DNA of 64,000 nt from assembly GCA_019750915.1 (NCBI GenBank), contig JAIENY010000022.1:31780-95779 (forward strand), given 5' to 3'. Made by a program: the position numbers and the translations under genes. Below are positions 45,718 to 53,831 of the stretch, one piece after another. Positions within the stretch are counted from its first letter, which is position 1. Every line of letters begins with the position of its first letter. This DNA comes from Xanthobacteraceae bacterium (GTDB lineage: Bacteria > Pseudomonadota > Alphaproteobacteria > Rhizobiales > Xanthobacteraceae). Below the pieces are notes generated by a model. That model did not search any database. It was not told the origin of the DNA and saw only the letters and a list, made by a program, of their open reading frames with translations.

Positions 45718-45840
45718 TGCCGACTTTCAATCTGGAACGCCGCCTCGCCGCAGAGGGGGTCGGTACCGCACTTCTGGTCGCCACGGTGGTCGGATCGGGG
45801 ATCATGGCCGATCGGCTGACATCCGACGTAGCGCTGGCTT
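45714..45840 (+). pseudogene. aqpS: aqpS remnant: N-terminus of an arsenic-operon aquaglyceroporin
   Basis: The ATG overlaps the arsR stop (ATGATG). The first ~42 codons read MMPTFNLERRLAAEG then GTALLVATVVGSGIMADRL and TSDVALA, which match the first membrane helix of MIP-family channels such as rhizobial AqpS, found between arsR and arsC. After ALA the family sequence breaks off and the frame ends a few codons later at TGA 45852-45854. At least 180 residues, including both NPA boxes, are missing. Confidence 0.72.
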
Positions 45841-45978
45841 TTGCCAATCGATGAAACCCCAAAGGGCACGCGGCCGTGCCGTCCATCCGAACTTGTTTTC
45901 GATCTGCTCGACAGGCCTGTGGCCACCTTCGTGAAAGAGGATGGCGAGATCGTCAGCCGGCAAGACAGCGCGTCTTAA
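45841..45978 (+). pseudogene. arsC: arsC remnant: C-terminus of a glutaredoxin-type arsenate reductase
   Basis: In the frame that ends at TAA 45976-45978 the peptide is ETPKGTRPCRPSEL, then VFDLLDRPVATFVKEDGEIV and SRQDSAS. This matches the tail of ArsC-type arsenate reductases (RPI...TPKG..LCRPSE...FxKEDGE). The catalytic Cys half is absent. A few residues before ETPKG the sequence joins the aqpS remnant directly, so a deletion removed the rest of aqpS and most of arsC. The last four bases overlap the 3' end of the convergent mltB. Confidence 0.7.
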
Positions 45979-47624
45979 CGCCCGCGCAGTTGGTCGAGAA
46001 CCTCCGCGGAGGCGAAGCCGTCCGCAGGCGATCCAACAGAGGCCTGGAACGAGCGCAGCGCCTTGCGCGTCTCGCCGCCCAACTGCCCGTCCGGCTCGCC
46101 CCGATAGAAGCCGCGCCGGGCCAGCAATTGCTGAAGCTCCAGCCGCTCGGCGCGGGACAGCACACGCTCCTGCCGCGGCCATGGCTGCACGAATGGCTGG
46201 CCGCCGCGCAGCCGGTCGGCGAAATGGCCGATCGCGAGCGCGTAGGATTCGGCGGGGTTGTATCGCAGGATGGCGCGAAAATTCTGCATCATTAGAAAGC
46301 CCGGTCCCTCCGCGCCCGCAGGCGCCAGCAGGAAGGCTTTCTCGTTCGGATGCGGAAACGGCTTGCCATCGGGACGGCGCAGGCCGAGTTGCTGCCACTG
46401 CGCCAGTGTGTAAGTCCGTGCGCGGTCGGCCAGCATGTAGTTGAAGCCTTGCGGCACCACGGCCTCGTAGCCCCACGTTTGTCCCGGCTTCCAGCCGTCC
46501 TTCTTAAGCTTGTTGGCGGTGGAGGCGATCAGGTCCGCGACATCGCTCACGGCGTCGCGCCGTCCGTCGCCGTCGAAATCGACCGCGAGCTTCTTGTAGA
46601 CCGACGGCATGAACTGCGTTGGACCGAACGCTCCGGCCCATGAGCCGACCATCTCGTCGGGCGTCAGGTCGCCGCGGTTCAGAATTTCCAGCGCGGACAA
46701 AAACTCGTCCTTGAAATAGCTCTGGCGGCGGCCAACGCAGGCAAGCGTCGCGGTCGAATTCAACACCGGGCGGTCGCCGCCCTGCGTCGAGTAGTTCGAT
46801 TCCACGCCCCAGATCGAAGCGATGACATAGCGGTCGACGCCGTAAGCCTTCTCGACCGCATCGAACTGCGGCTTGTACTTTGTCAGGATCTCGCGGCCCT
46901 TGGCGATGCGGTTGTCGTTCACCAGGACATCGAGATAGTCCCACACCGATTTGGTGAACTCGGGCTGGGAATCCATCAGATCCATGATGCGAAGATCGGG
47001 CGTGAGATTAGCCGTGAAGCGGCGGAAGTTGTCCGGCGTCACGCCGCGGCGTGCCGCGTCCGGCCACATCGCGGCGACGCAATTGTTGAAGTTCGCGGCT
47101 GCCTGACGAATGGCATCGGCGGTCATTTCCGGGTGACCCGAGGCGCCGTCCTCGCCCGTCCATTGCGGCGGCGGATTGACCTGCGAGACGCGACGCATTG
47201 GAAGAATGGCGCGTGGTACCCCTCCCTGTGGCGCTGGGGGGACATGCGCGATCGAGCCGGTGACGTCGGACGGCGTAGCGGACACCTTGATCGCCGATGG
47301 TTTGGTATCCGGCCTGGCTGACACCGACTTCGGCACTTGGGATTTGGCCGCTGAAGATTTGGCAACGGACGACTTGGTAGCGGACGACTTGGCAGCCGAC
47401 CACTTGGCAGCTGCGGCCTTATCCCTCGATGTGACTTTTACTGCTGGCTTGGCAACTGCGGACTTGGCAACAACAGTCTTTTTCGCGGGCGTGGACTTCG
47501 CCGCTGGAATTGACGCGCCCGGCAAAACAATCGGACCACCGCCTGTTGCGCTCTGGGCGCAGGCCGCATCCATGCCGAACGCCACGACCGCCGCCGCAAT
47601 GATTGCTCCCCCGAAGGCGCGCAT
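45975..47624 (-). CDS. Lytic murein transglycosylase (MltB/SLT_2 family) with C-terminal peptidoglycan-binding domain
   Basis: A 549-aa periplasmic enzyme that cleaves glycan strands of peptidoglycan. Signal peptide at 1-24 (MRAFGGAIIAAAVVAFG, CAQ), then a Lys/Ala/Ser low-complexity linker (about 45-110) with repeated AKSS units, then the SLT_2 domain with the catalytic Glu in SIWGVESNYSTQGG, GAFGPTQFMPS, and DFDGDGRRD, and a C-terminal PG_binding_1 domain (about 490-545) with RGFYRGEPDGQLGGET. GGGAG supports ATG 47624. It abuts the decayed ars operon at its 3' end. Confidence 0.92.
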   Translation of the reverse strand: MRAFGGAIIAAAVVAFGMDAACAQSATGGGPIVLPGASIPAAKSTPAKKTVVAKSAVAKPAVKVTSRDKAAAAKWSAAKSSATKSSVAKSSAAKSQVPKSVSARPDTKPSAIKVSATPSDVTGSIAHVPPAPQGGVPRAILPMRRVSQVNPPPQWTGEDGASGHPEMTADAIRQAAANFNNCVAAMWPDAARRGVTPDNFRRFTANLTPDLRIMDLMDSQPEFTKSVWDYLDVLVNDNRIAKGREILTKYKPQFDAVEKAYGVDRYVIASIWGVESNYSTQGGDRPVLNSTATLACVGRRQSYFKDEFLSALEILNRGDLTPDEMVGSWAGAFGPTQFMPSVYKKLAVDFDGDGRRDAVSDVADLIASTANKLKKDGWKPGQTWGYEAVVPQGFNYMLADRARTYTLAQWQQLGLRRPDGKPFPHPNEKAFLLAPAGAEGPGFLMMQNFRAILRYNPAESYALAIGHFADRLRGGQPFVQPWPRQERVLSRAERLELQQLLARRGFYRGEPDGQLGGETRKALRSFQASVGSPADGFASAEVLDQLRGR

Positions 47625-47735
47625 CCCGATCTCCCTTAAGAACCATCCTGCCATAAGAGGCCCGGTCGTGGTTTCCAAAAGGCTAACGGGGGAGCAATTA
47701 GCTGCGGCTTTTTGCCGAAGTGAGGCGGCGCCGTG

Positions 47736-48758
47736 TCACACCGGCCGCGGATTGCGCTCCTCGAAGCCGCGCTGATGCCAGTAGGGATAGGCCAGCGTCA
47801 CCGCGCTGGCCGCATCGAGCTTGGCGATCTGCTCCTTGGTCAGGCTCCAGCCGATCGCGCCGAGGTTCTGCGTGAGCTGTTCCTCGTTGCGCGCACCGAT
47901 GATGATCGTCGAGACGCTCGGCCGCTGCAGCAGCCAGTTCAATGCGATCTGCGGCACGCTCTTGCCGGTTTCCTTCGCGATCTCGTCGATCGCATCGACC
48001 ACGCGATACACATGTTCATCCGGCACCGGCGGGCCGAAATCGGAACTGCCCGGCAAGCGGCTGACGTCCGGGCGTGGCTGGTTGCGGCGGATTTTTCCGG
48101 TCAGGCGTCCCCAGCCGAGCGGCGACCAGACCACCGCGCCAATCCCCTGATCGAGACCGAGCGGCATCAGCTCCCATTCGTAATCGCGCCCGATCAGCGA
48201 ATAATAGGTCTGGTTGGCGACAAAACGCGGATAGCCGTATTTTTCCGCGACCGACTGCGACTTCATGAGGTGCCAGCCGGAAAAATTCGAGCAGCCGATG
48301 TAACGGATCTTGCCGGCGCGCACGAGTGTGTCGAGTGTGGACATCACCTCGTCCGGCGGCGTCTGCGCGTCATACCCGTGCAACTGAAACAGATCGATGT
48401 GATCGACGCCAAGCCGCTTCAACGAGGATTCAACCGCGTTGACAAGATGAAAGCGCGAGGAACCGACATCGTTTGGCGTGTCGGAAAAACGGAACGTCGC
48501 CTTGGTCGAGATCAGCACCTTGTCGCGGCGGCCCTTGATCGCGGAACCCAGCACCTTCTCGGATTCGCCTTCGGAGTAAATGTCGGCAGTGTCGAACATG
48601 GTCACGCCCGCATCGAGGCACAGATCGAGCAGCCTCCGCGCCTCGTCCGGACCGGTCGCCCCCCAGGCCTTGAGCATTCCAACACCACCGAACGTTCCGG
48701 TCCCGAATGAGAGCACCGGCACATTCAGGCCGGATGAACCAAGGCGGCGATATTCCAT
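47736..48758 (-). CDS. Aldo/keto reductase
   Basis: A 340-aa NADPH-dependent TIM-barrel oxidoreductase. The catalytic set is visible: Asp and Tyr in FDTADIYSEGESE, Lys in ISTKATF, His in FQLHGYD; the cofactor pocket is PLGWGRLTGK and IIIGARNEEQ. It resembles the YajO/PhdYeaE-type general stress reductases; the substrate is unknown. AAGGAG seven bases before ATG 48758 supports the start, although the open frame continues far upstream. It is divergent from galU across a 378-bp gap. Confidence 0.9.
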   Translation of the reverse strand: MEYRRLGSSGLNVPVLSFGTGTFGGVGMLKAWGATGPDEARRLLDLCLDAGVTMFDTADIYSEGESEKVLGSAIKGRRDKVLISTKATFRFSDTPNDVGSSRFHLVNAVESSLKRLGVDHIDLFQLHGYDAQTPPDEVMSTLDTLVRAGKIRYIGCSNFSGWHLMKSQSVAEKYGYPRFVANQTYYSLIGRDYEWELMPLGLDQGIGAVVWSPLGWGRLTGKIRRNQPRPDVSRLPGSSDFGPPVPDEHVYRVVDAIDEIAKETGKSVPQIALNWLLQRPSVSTIIIGARNEEQLTQNLGAIGWSLTKEQIAKLDAASAVTLAYPYWHQRGFEERNPRPV

Positions 48759-49136
48759 TGAGCAACTCCTTGCGAAAAAGCGTGTGGTCGTGTGTGTGCG
48801 AGTTCCGCCGCGACCGGACGAAAATCGATGACGACGGATGCGATCGCGAACCGCTCGAGCTCGCATCCGGCCTGCAACATGCCCCGCCCGGCGGTGCAGA
48901 ACCACACACAATGAATTCAGCACGGCCGTAAAACGGGCGGCAGTAACCCTAACGGGCCGGCGGAAACCATGAAGCCATATTGTCATTGTCAACCCTTTGT
49001 TCCGATGCGCAAACCGGCTACCAACGAGCCTTGAAAAGCCGTTCGCGAAACCGGACGGCACACCACGCGTTGTCGACCAATATTCCGCCCTTCTTGTCCC
49101 GCAAGACTTTCACAAAGCCGCACACAAAAGAGCCGC
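48759..49136. other. Intergenic region between aldo/keto reductase and galU
   Basis: 378 bp that must hold two divergent promoters. I see no credible gene, no strong sigma-70 pair and no long dyad; a reading frame continues from the reductase on the minus strand but lacks family similarity. Confidence 0.35.
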
Positions 49137-50012
49137 ATGAAAATCCGCAAAGCCGTTTTTCCCGTCGCCGGTCTTGGCACCCGCTTCCTGCCCGCCACCA
49201 AGGCGATGCCCAAAGAAATGCTCACCGTGGTCGACCGTCCGCTGATCCAGCATGTGGTCGACGAGGCCCTTGAAGCGGGAATCGAGCATCTGGTGTTCGT
49301 CACCGGCCGCAATAAAGGTGTCATCGAAGACCACTTCGACCGGCCCTATGAACTTGAGGACACGCTGGAGAGCCGCGCCAAGAAGCGCGAGCTGGAAATC
49401 CTCGAGCGCGATCAGCCGCGGCCCGGCACCACCTCGTTCACGCGCCAGCAGGCGCCGCTCGGCCTTGGCCATGCAGTATGGTGTGCACGCGAGATCGTCG
49501 GTAACGAGCCGTTCGCAGTGTTGCTGCCGGACGTTCTGGTCAAACACAAGCCGGGTGGGCTCAAGCAGATGATCGACGCGGCCAATGCCAGCGGTCTGGA
49601 CAAAGCAAACATCATCGCCGTCGAGGAAGTGCCGATGGAGCACGTCCACATGTACGGCGTGGTCGGCGTCGGCAAGAAGAACGGCGACCTGTTCGAACTC
49701 AACGGCATGGTCGAAAAGCCGAAGAAGGACGTCGCGCCTTCCAACCTGTCGATCACCGGCCGCTACATCCTGCAGCCGGAAATCTTCGACACCCTGCAAA
49801 AGCAGGAGCGCGGCGCGGGCGGCGAAATCCAGCTCACCGACGCGATGCTGACGCTCGCCGCGCAGCAGCCGTTTTACGGTTTCAAGTTCAAAGGCAAGAG
49901 CTACGACTGCGGCTCGAAGTCCGGCTTCCTCGCCGCCAACATCGCCTATGCGATGGACCGAGAGGAACTGCGCGACGACCTGCTTTCCGAGATGAAGACT
50001 TACGTCAGGTAA
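49137..50012 (+). CDS. galU: UTP-glucose-1-phosphate uridylyltransferase
   Basis: Makes UDP-glucose for surface polysaccharides and osmolytes. The 291-aa protein begins KIRKAVFPVAGLGTRFLPATK, the nucleotide-binding loop with catalytic Arg and Lys, followed by PKEMLTVVDRPLIQHVVDEA and the FVTGRNKGVIEDHFD block; GKSYDCGSKSGFL near the C-terminus contacts the sugar. The length is standard. It is followed by a 13-bp hairpin. Confidence 0.96.
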   Translation: MKIRKAVFPVAGLGTRFLPATKAMPKEMLTVVDRPLIQHVVDEALEAGIEHLVFVTGRNKGVIEDHFDRPYELEDTLESRAKKRELEILERDQPRPGTTSFTRQQAPLGLGHAVWCAREIVGNEPFAVLLPDVLVKHKPGGLKQMIDAANASGLDKANIIAVEEVPMEHVHMYGVVGVGKKNGDLFELNGMVEKPKKDVAPSNLSITGRYILQPEIFDTLQKQERGAGGEIQLTDAMLTLAAQQPFYGFKFKGKSYDCGSKSGFLAANIAYAMDREELRDDLLSEMKTYVR

Positions 50013-50079
50013 GTCGTCATGAAGTAAGCCTGCGTAACGCGAGCAGAGTCACATCGCAAAATCATCATCCAGAATAATT

Positions 50080-50112
50080 ATCAAGGGCCGCGCCAGCCAC
50101 GCGGCCCTTGAT
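50080..50112. terminator. Hairpin between convergent galU and receiver gene
   Basis: A perfect 13-bp inverted repeat (50080-50092 with 50100-50112) with a 7-nt loop. There is no T-run on the right, so it may work with Rho or act on both convergent transcripts. Confidence 0.6.
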
Positions 50113-50157
50113 CGTTATGCGGTCTCGTCATTCAGTTCTGGCCTGCGGGTTGCCGCT

Positions 50158-50523
50158 CTAGTGCGAGGGCCGCGCCGCCTCGCGCAGCAATTGCAGCGGC
50201 GCCCAGGGCTTGGTCATGAACACCGAGCCATCGGGCAGACGCCGCACCCCCGTCGTGCCGGACGTGACGATCACCCGCATGTCCGGAAATCGCCGCTTGG
50301 CCTGATGCGCCAGTTCGATGCCGTCGATGCCGCCGCCAAGCTCGACATCGGTAAACAGCATCGCGATCCGGTAGCCGAGCTCCTCGATCATGGCGAGAGC
50401 GTCCTCGCCGTTGTCGCAGGACACGACATCCATCTCGCTTTCCTCCAGCAGCATGGTCGCCAGCGAGCGTTGAACGTAATCGTCTTCCACCACGAGCGCG
50501 GTGGGCCTGAATGCTTGTCCCAT
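50158..50523 (-). CDS. Single-domain response regulator
   Basis: A 121-aa receiver with acidic pair VEDD (12-15), phospho-acceptor Asp59 in LFTDVELGGG, Thr/Ser in IVTSGT and Lys in FMTKPWAP. There is no output domain, so it works through protein contacts. The DVELGGGIDG wording is common in receivers that serve HWE-type histidine kinases in Hyphomicrobiales. GAGGAGGAC before ATG 50523 is a strong ribosome site. No kinase is in the window. Confidence 0.88.
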   Translation of the reverse strand: MGQAFRPTALVVEDDYVQRSLATMLLEESEMDVVSCDNGEDALAMIEELGYRIAMLFTDVELGGGIDGIELAHQAKRRFPDMRVIVTSGTTGVRRLPDGSVFMTKPWAPLQLLREAARPSH

Positions 50524-50672
50524 CTGTCCTCCTCGCAATTCCTTCAAAGCTTGACGGAAGGTCAAGTCTCGTGAGGTCAAGACCTCGCGCGGGAGAATGT
50601 TTCAAAAGAAATGTTCGGAACATTCAGCGCGCACATGCTTAAGGCGCCGCGAAACGAACGCAGGTGTGCGGA

Positions 50673-51062
50673 CTACTTCGGCGCGTACTGCATCAAGCCG
50701 CCGCCGAACGACCAGTCCTCGCGCTGGGTGTCGGACAGCACAATGAACACGTCCTCCTTGCGCACGCCGGCCTTGGCGTGAAGATCGTCGGCGATCTTCT
50801 GGTAGAACGCCTTCTTCACATCGAGCGAGCGCCCCGCCACCCAGGTGACGTGAATGAAGATGATGGCGGGCGTATAGCTGACGCCGAGATAGCCCTGCGC
50901 CGGGTAGATCAGTTGATCCTCATCATGCAGCGTGACGATCTGGAATTTGTCGTGCTCGGGCACGTTGGCGATCTGCGTCATTGCTTCATAGACCGTCTCG
51001 GATACCGCGCGACGCAGCTGCGGCGATGACGACTTGGCAAGATCGATGCGAACGAGCGGCAT
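50673..51062 (-). CDS. Tautomerase superfamily protein (MSAD-like)
   Basis: A 129-aa protein with Pro2 (catalytic Pro1 after Met removal) in MPLVRIDLAKS and the C-terminal block RKEDVFIVLSDTQREDWSFGGG, which is typical of the malonate-semialdehyde decarboxylase/tautomerase branch. It may act on small keto or haloacrylate-derived acids. The gene ends a short leftward unit that starts with a MarR regulator 51 bp upstream. Confidence 0.86.
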   Translation of the reverse strand: MPLVRIDLAKSSSPQLRRAVSETVYEAMTQIANVPEHDKFQIVTLHDEDQLIYPAQGYLGVSYTPAIIFIHVTWVAGRSLDVKKAFYQKIADDLHAKAGVRKEDVFIVLSDTQREDWSFGGGLMQYAPK

Positions 51063-51113
51063 GACGGACTCCGGTTCAGGATGTAGGATGGGCCAATCGC
51101 GTAAGCGAGGCGA

Positions 51114-51539
51114 TCAGGCGCGCAGCCGCGCCGCCTCCTCGCCGACCGAGGCGCGCACGGCATAGACGGTATCGGCGCCCTCGCCGAGCATCGTGCGCAT
51201 CCGGGCCTGCGCCCTGCGCCATAGCGGCTTGGCGTCCTCAAGCGTGGCTACGCCGAGCGGCGTCAGGCTTACCACCTTGGCGCGCTCGTCATCGCCATCG
51301 GAAAACCTCACCAGCTTCATACGCTGCAGGACGCGCAGGTTGCGCCCGAGCGAGGAGCGGTCGAGTTCGACAATGCGCGCAAGCTCGCTGATGGTCGGCT
51401 GGTCCGCCTCGGACAGCCGGCGCATCACGCGAAACATCGTGATCTTCAGGCCGCTCGGCTCAAGCGCCTGGTCGTAGATTTCGGTGGCCAGATGCGCGGC
51501 CTGCCGCAGCGAGGTGCAGATGCAAGGATCGTCGGACAT
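51114..51539 (-). CDS. MarR-family regulator with N-terminal CxC
   Basis: A 141-aa winged-helix repressor. The recognition helix region is TISELARIVELDRSSLGRNLRVLQ and the wing is DDERAKVVSLT (quoted in parts). Cys6 and Cys8 near the N-terminus (PCICTSLRQA) recall redox-sensing OhrR-type regulators, though OhrR uses a single Cys. Its likely target is its own unit with the tautomerase, because dyads lie directly upstream (51547-51568). Confidence 0.86.
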   Translation of the reverse strand: MSDDPCICTSLRQAAHLATEIYDQALEPSGLKITMFRVMRRLSEADQPTISELARIVELDRSSLGRNLRVLQRMKLVRFSDGDDERAKVVSLTPLGVATLEDAKPLWRRAQARMRTMLGEGADTVYAVRASVGEEAARLRA

Positions 51540-51546
51540 ATGATGA

Positions 51547-51568
51547 GGGTATATACCCGTTTAGGGTA
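51547..51568. promoter_or_regulatory. Operator candidate upstream of marR-tautomerase
   Basis: A perfect 12-bp palindrome GGGTATATACCC (51547-51558) overlaps a second dyad TACCC-N5-GGGTA (51554-51568). It begins 7 bp before the MarR start codon, suited to autoregulation. Confidence 0.6.
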
Positions 51569-51730
51569 GTCAAGCGGAAAAGCCGAAACATTCACATGAT
51601 TGGACGACTTATGGCGCTCCCCTCGCCCGTCTACAAGACGCGAACGAGGGTTTTGCGAACCTCACGCGCCTGCCGCGCGGTGAGACAAACGTGCGGGGCT
51701 GTTGACGCTCGAATCGTATCACGGCTCGGC

Positions 51731-51778
51731 GCTGTTCCCGCGAACGGCCTGGCTTGACGGGACTGGCTCGGGAACAGC
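51731..51778. repeat. 10-bp inverted repeat with 28-nt spacer
   Basis: GCTGTTCCCG and CGGGAACAGC face each other in the 289-bp gap after the ABC binding-protein gene. There is no T-run, so a terminator role is weak; it may simply be an mRNA 3' hairpin. Confidence 0.35.
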
Positions 51779-51828
51779 CCGGCAAATTTAAAAATGGAGG
51801 TTCGCTTTCGTGCAAATGACGAAACAGC

Positions 51829-52884
51829 TCAACTGCCGTTGCGGCTGCCGAGCTGCGGGATAAACATGTCGGACCATTTCTCCGCGCCGACCTTGATAAC
51901 ACCAACACGCTGCATGAAATCCGCAAAGCTCTTGACGCTGTTGGGCGTGGTCGAGAATTGCGTATCCGGATCGCCAAGGATGGTCAGCACGTCCTCCTTG
52001 GAAATTTTGGTCTTGGACGAGCGGATGAATATCTCTGCCGCCTCCTCGCGGTGATCGCGGATAAAGGCGTCGGCCTCGTCGAGCGCGGCCAGCATCGCCT
52101 CGGTCATTTTGGGATTGGCATCGACGAACTTCTTGGAGGCGTACACCACATCAAGGGTGATGTTGCCGATGTCATCCACCGAGCTCGCGATTCGGTGCAC
52201 CTTCGGATCCTTGAGTTCGAGATAGGAGAACGGCGGCGAGGTGAAATGCGCGGTCACGTCCGAGCGCCCGGACGTCAGCGCAATCAGGCCTTCCGGATGC
52301 GGAAGGCCGACAGTGAGAGGATCGAGCCTTGCGTAATTCTCGATGCCGAACTGCTTCGCAGCCATCATTTGCAGCACCACCGCCGACAGCGACGTTTTGA
52401 TGCCGGGCAGCGCGATCTTGTCGCCGCTCTTGAAGTCCGACAGACTTTTGATCTGCGGGTTGTTGGAATTGAGATACAGCGAGGTCGCGCTCAGGGCGCT
52501 GACGCCGATCACGGCGGTGTTCGGAATGCCCTTGGCCTTCGACCACAGTGCCACGAACGCGGGCGCGCCGGAGCCTGCAAAGTCGAGCGATCCGGCCATC
52601 ATCGCATCGTTGATCACATTACCGCCGTCGAGCACGCGCCATTTCACGGCCACGTTGCCGAGGCCGGCTTTCTCCGCCTGCTTTTCCAGAAGCTTTTGAT
52701 CCTCCATCACGATCAGCGGCAGATACAGGATGCCATAGCCTTTCGAAACAGTGACTTCCGCCACTTCGGCGCGCGACGGAACGACCGTCCACGACGAGGC
52801 AATGACAGCGGCCAGCGTTGCCATGAGATGACGGCGAGCGATGCAGCGCAGTGTCGGGCTGCACGTGAGAGACGGACGGATCAA
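51829..52884 (-). CDS. ABC transporter substrate-binding protein, NitT/TauT (SsuA-like) family, orphan
   Basis: A 351-aa exported protein: signal segment with RRHLMATLAAVIAS and cleavage near PSRA, then a two-lobed NMT1/SsuA-like fold (GYGILYLPLIVMED, NDAMMAGSLDFAGSG, KIALPGIKTSLSAVVLQ). Such proteins bind sulfonates, nitrate, pyrimidine precursors or aromatic acids. No permease or ATPase gene is next to it. A TTG at 52884 has GGAGG five bases upstream and is my preferred start; an ATG at 52905 is in frame without a ribosome site, and ATG 52824 would shorten the signal. Confidence 0.83.
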   Translation of the reverse strand: MIRPSLTCSPTLRCIARRHLMATLAAVIASSWTVVPSRAEVAEVTVSKGYGILYLPLIVMEDQKLLEKQAEKAGLGNVAVKWRVLDGGNVINDAMMAGSLDFAGSGAPAFVALWSKAKGIPNTAVIGVSALSATSLYLNSNNPQIKSLSDFKSGDKIALPGIKTSLSAVVLQMMAAKQFGIENYARLDPLTVGLPHPEGLIALTSGRSDVTAHFTSPPFSYLELKDPKVHRIASSVDDIGNITLDVVYASKKFVDANPKMTEAMLAALDEADAFIRDHREEAAEIFIRSSKTKISKEDVLTILGDPDTQFSTTPNSVKSFADFMQRVGVIKVGAEKWSDMFIPQLGSRNGS

Positions 52885-53040
52885 GAGAACCTCCAGAACA
52901 GACATGAGCGATGCAGGACATGCCGCGGCAGCATGACGCTATCGCCAGCGTTCCGGATGTTGTCTCACCCTGCGCGCTTTGACAAATATATTCATGCGCT
53001 GCGCACTTTCGGGGAGCGTCTTTGTGGAGCCGCAAAACTT

Positions 53041-53784
53041 CTACCGCACTGCAGCCACAATCGCGCGGGCGAGCGCACGGCCCACGCAGTCATACGCATC
53101 GCCGGACATGTGCAACCCGTCGAACGCCGACAGCGCGAAAATCGATACGCCGGACATCACCGCCTTGTGCAGCATGTCGAAGCGCGGAAACAGCGCAACA
53201 TTGTCGCCGCGGGCAACGTCCGCGATCGCGCCCTGCATCTTGGCGTAATGCGTCGAGAGAATGACCGGGGTGTATTGCTGGTCCATCATGACGACGTCGG
53301 CGCCGGTGGCGCGAAGCTGCCTCACGGCGTCCGCAATGCTGTCCGAGAGCGCTGTCTCTGTTTTGCCCCAGGTAAAATCGTTGCCGCCGAGCTGCCAGAT
53401 CACAAGGTCCGGCTGATGGGCGAACACGTCCTGCTCGAAACGCGCGACATTGCCCGGAATGGTGTCGCCGTTGCGGCCCGCGCTGATGATATCAAGCTGG
53501 ATGCCGGGGATCAGCCGTTCAAGCTCGCTCTTCATCCGCCCCTGATAGGTCTTCGCCGGATCGTTCATCCATAATCCCACCGTGGAGGACGAGCCGATGG
53601 CGACAATCTTGACCGGCTTGTTCGCCTTCACCAGCGCGGCGACCTTCGGCAGCGGCGCGCCGAGCGTGATATCCCCGTTTGCCGCAAGGCAGGTTTCGGC
53701 GGTCGAGGCCCGTTGCGCGCGGGAGGGCGCAAGCGGCGCGGCACAAACCGCCAGAACGCACAGAATGACCGAAACGGATTTCAA
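53041..53784 (-). CDS. Exported SGNH/GDSL hydrolase
   Basis: A 247-aa periplasmic esterase. Signal peptide LKSVSVILCVLAVCAAP, cleaved near SRA. Block I is IGSSSTVG with the nucleophile Ser, block II Gly is in SAGRNGDTI, block III is GGND, and block V is DGLHMSG with Asp and His, so the full catalytic set is present. The start is probably TTG 53784, preceded by GAAGGGAA; a TTG at 53835 overlaps the upstream stop. It follows the beta-barrel gene in the same direction by 47 bp and may deacylate a surface glycan. Confidence 0.83.
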   Translation of the reverse strand: MKSVSVILCVLAVCAAPLAPSRAQRASTAETCLAANGDITLGAPLPKVAALVKANKPVKIVAIGSSSTVGLWMNDPAKTYQGRMKSELERLIPGIQLDIISAGRNGDTIPGNVARFEQDVFAHQPDLVIWQLGGNDFTWGKTETALSDSIADAVRQLRATGADVVMMDQQYTPVILSTHYAKMQGAIADVARGDNVALFPRFDMLHKAVMSGVSIFALSAFDGLHMSGDAYDCVGRALARAIVAAVR

Positions 53785-53831
53785 CGCGATGTTCCCTTCC
53801 GACGCCGTTGTCCCATCCGCAGCGCCTGTCT

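Noticed and set aside
45802..46476. A 224-codon minus-strand frame overlapping mltB and the ars relic
   Set aside because: mltB occupies most of it in another frame, and the tail is explained by the ArsC remnant read on the plus strand.
47330..47480. Short repeats in the mltB linker as a CRISPR-like or repeat array
   Set aside because: They are degenerate in-frame Lys/Ala/Ser codon repeats of a low-complexity linker, with no spacer structure.
51958..53574. A 538-codon forward frame opposite the ABC binding protein and GDSL hydrolase
   Set aside because: Both minus-strand genes have signal peptides and family motifs; the forward frame has none.
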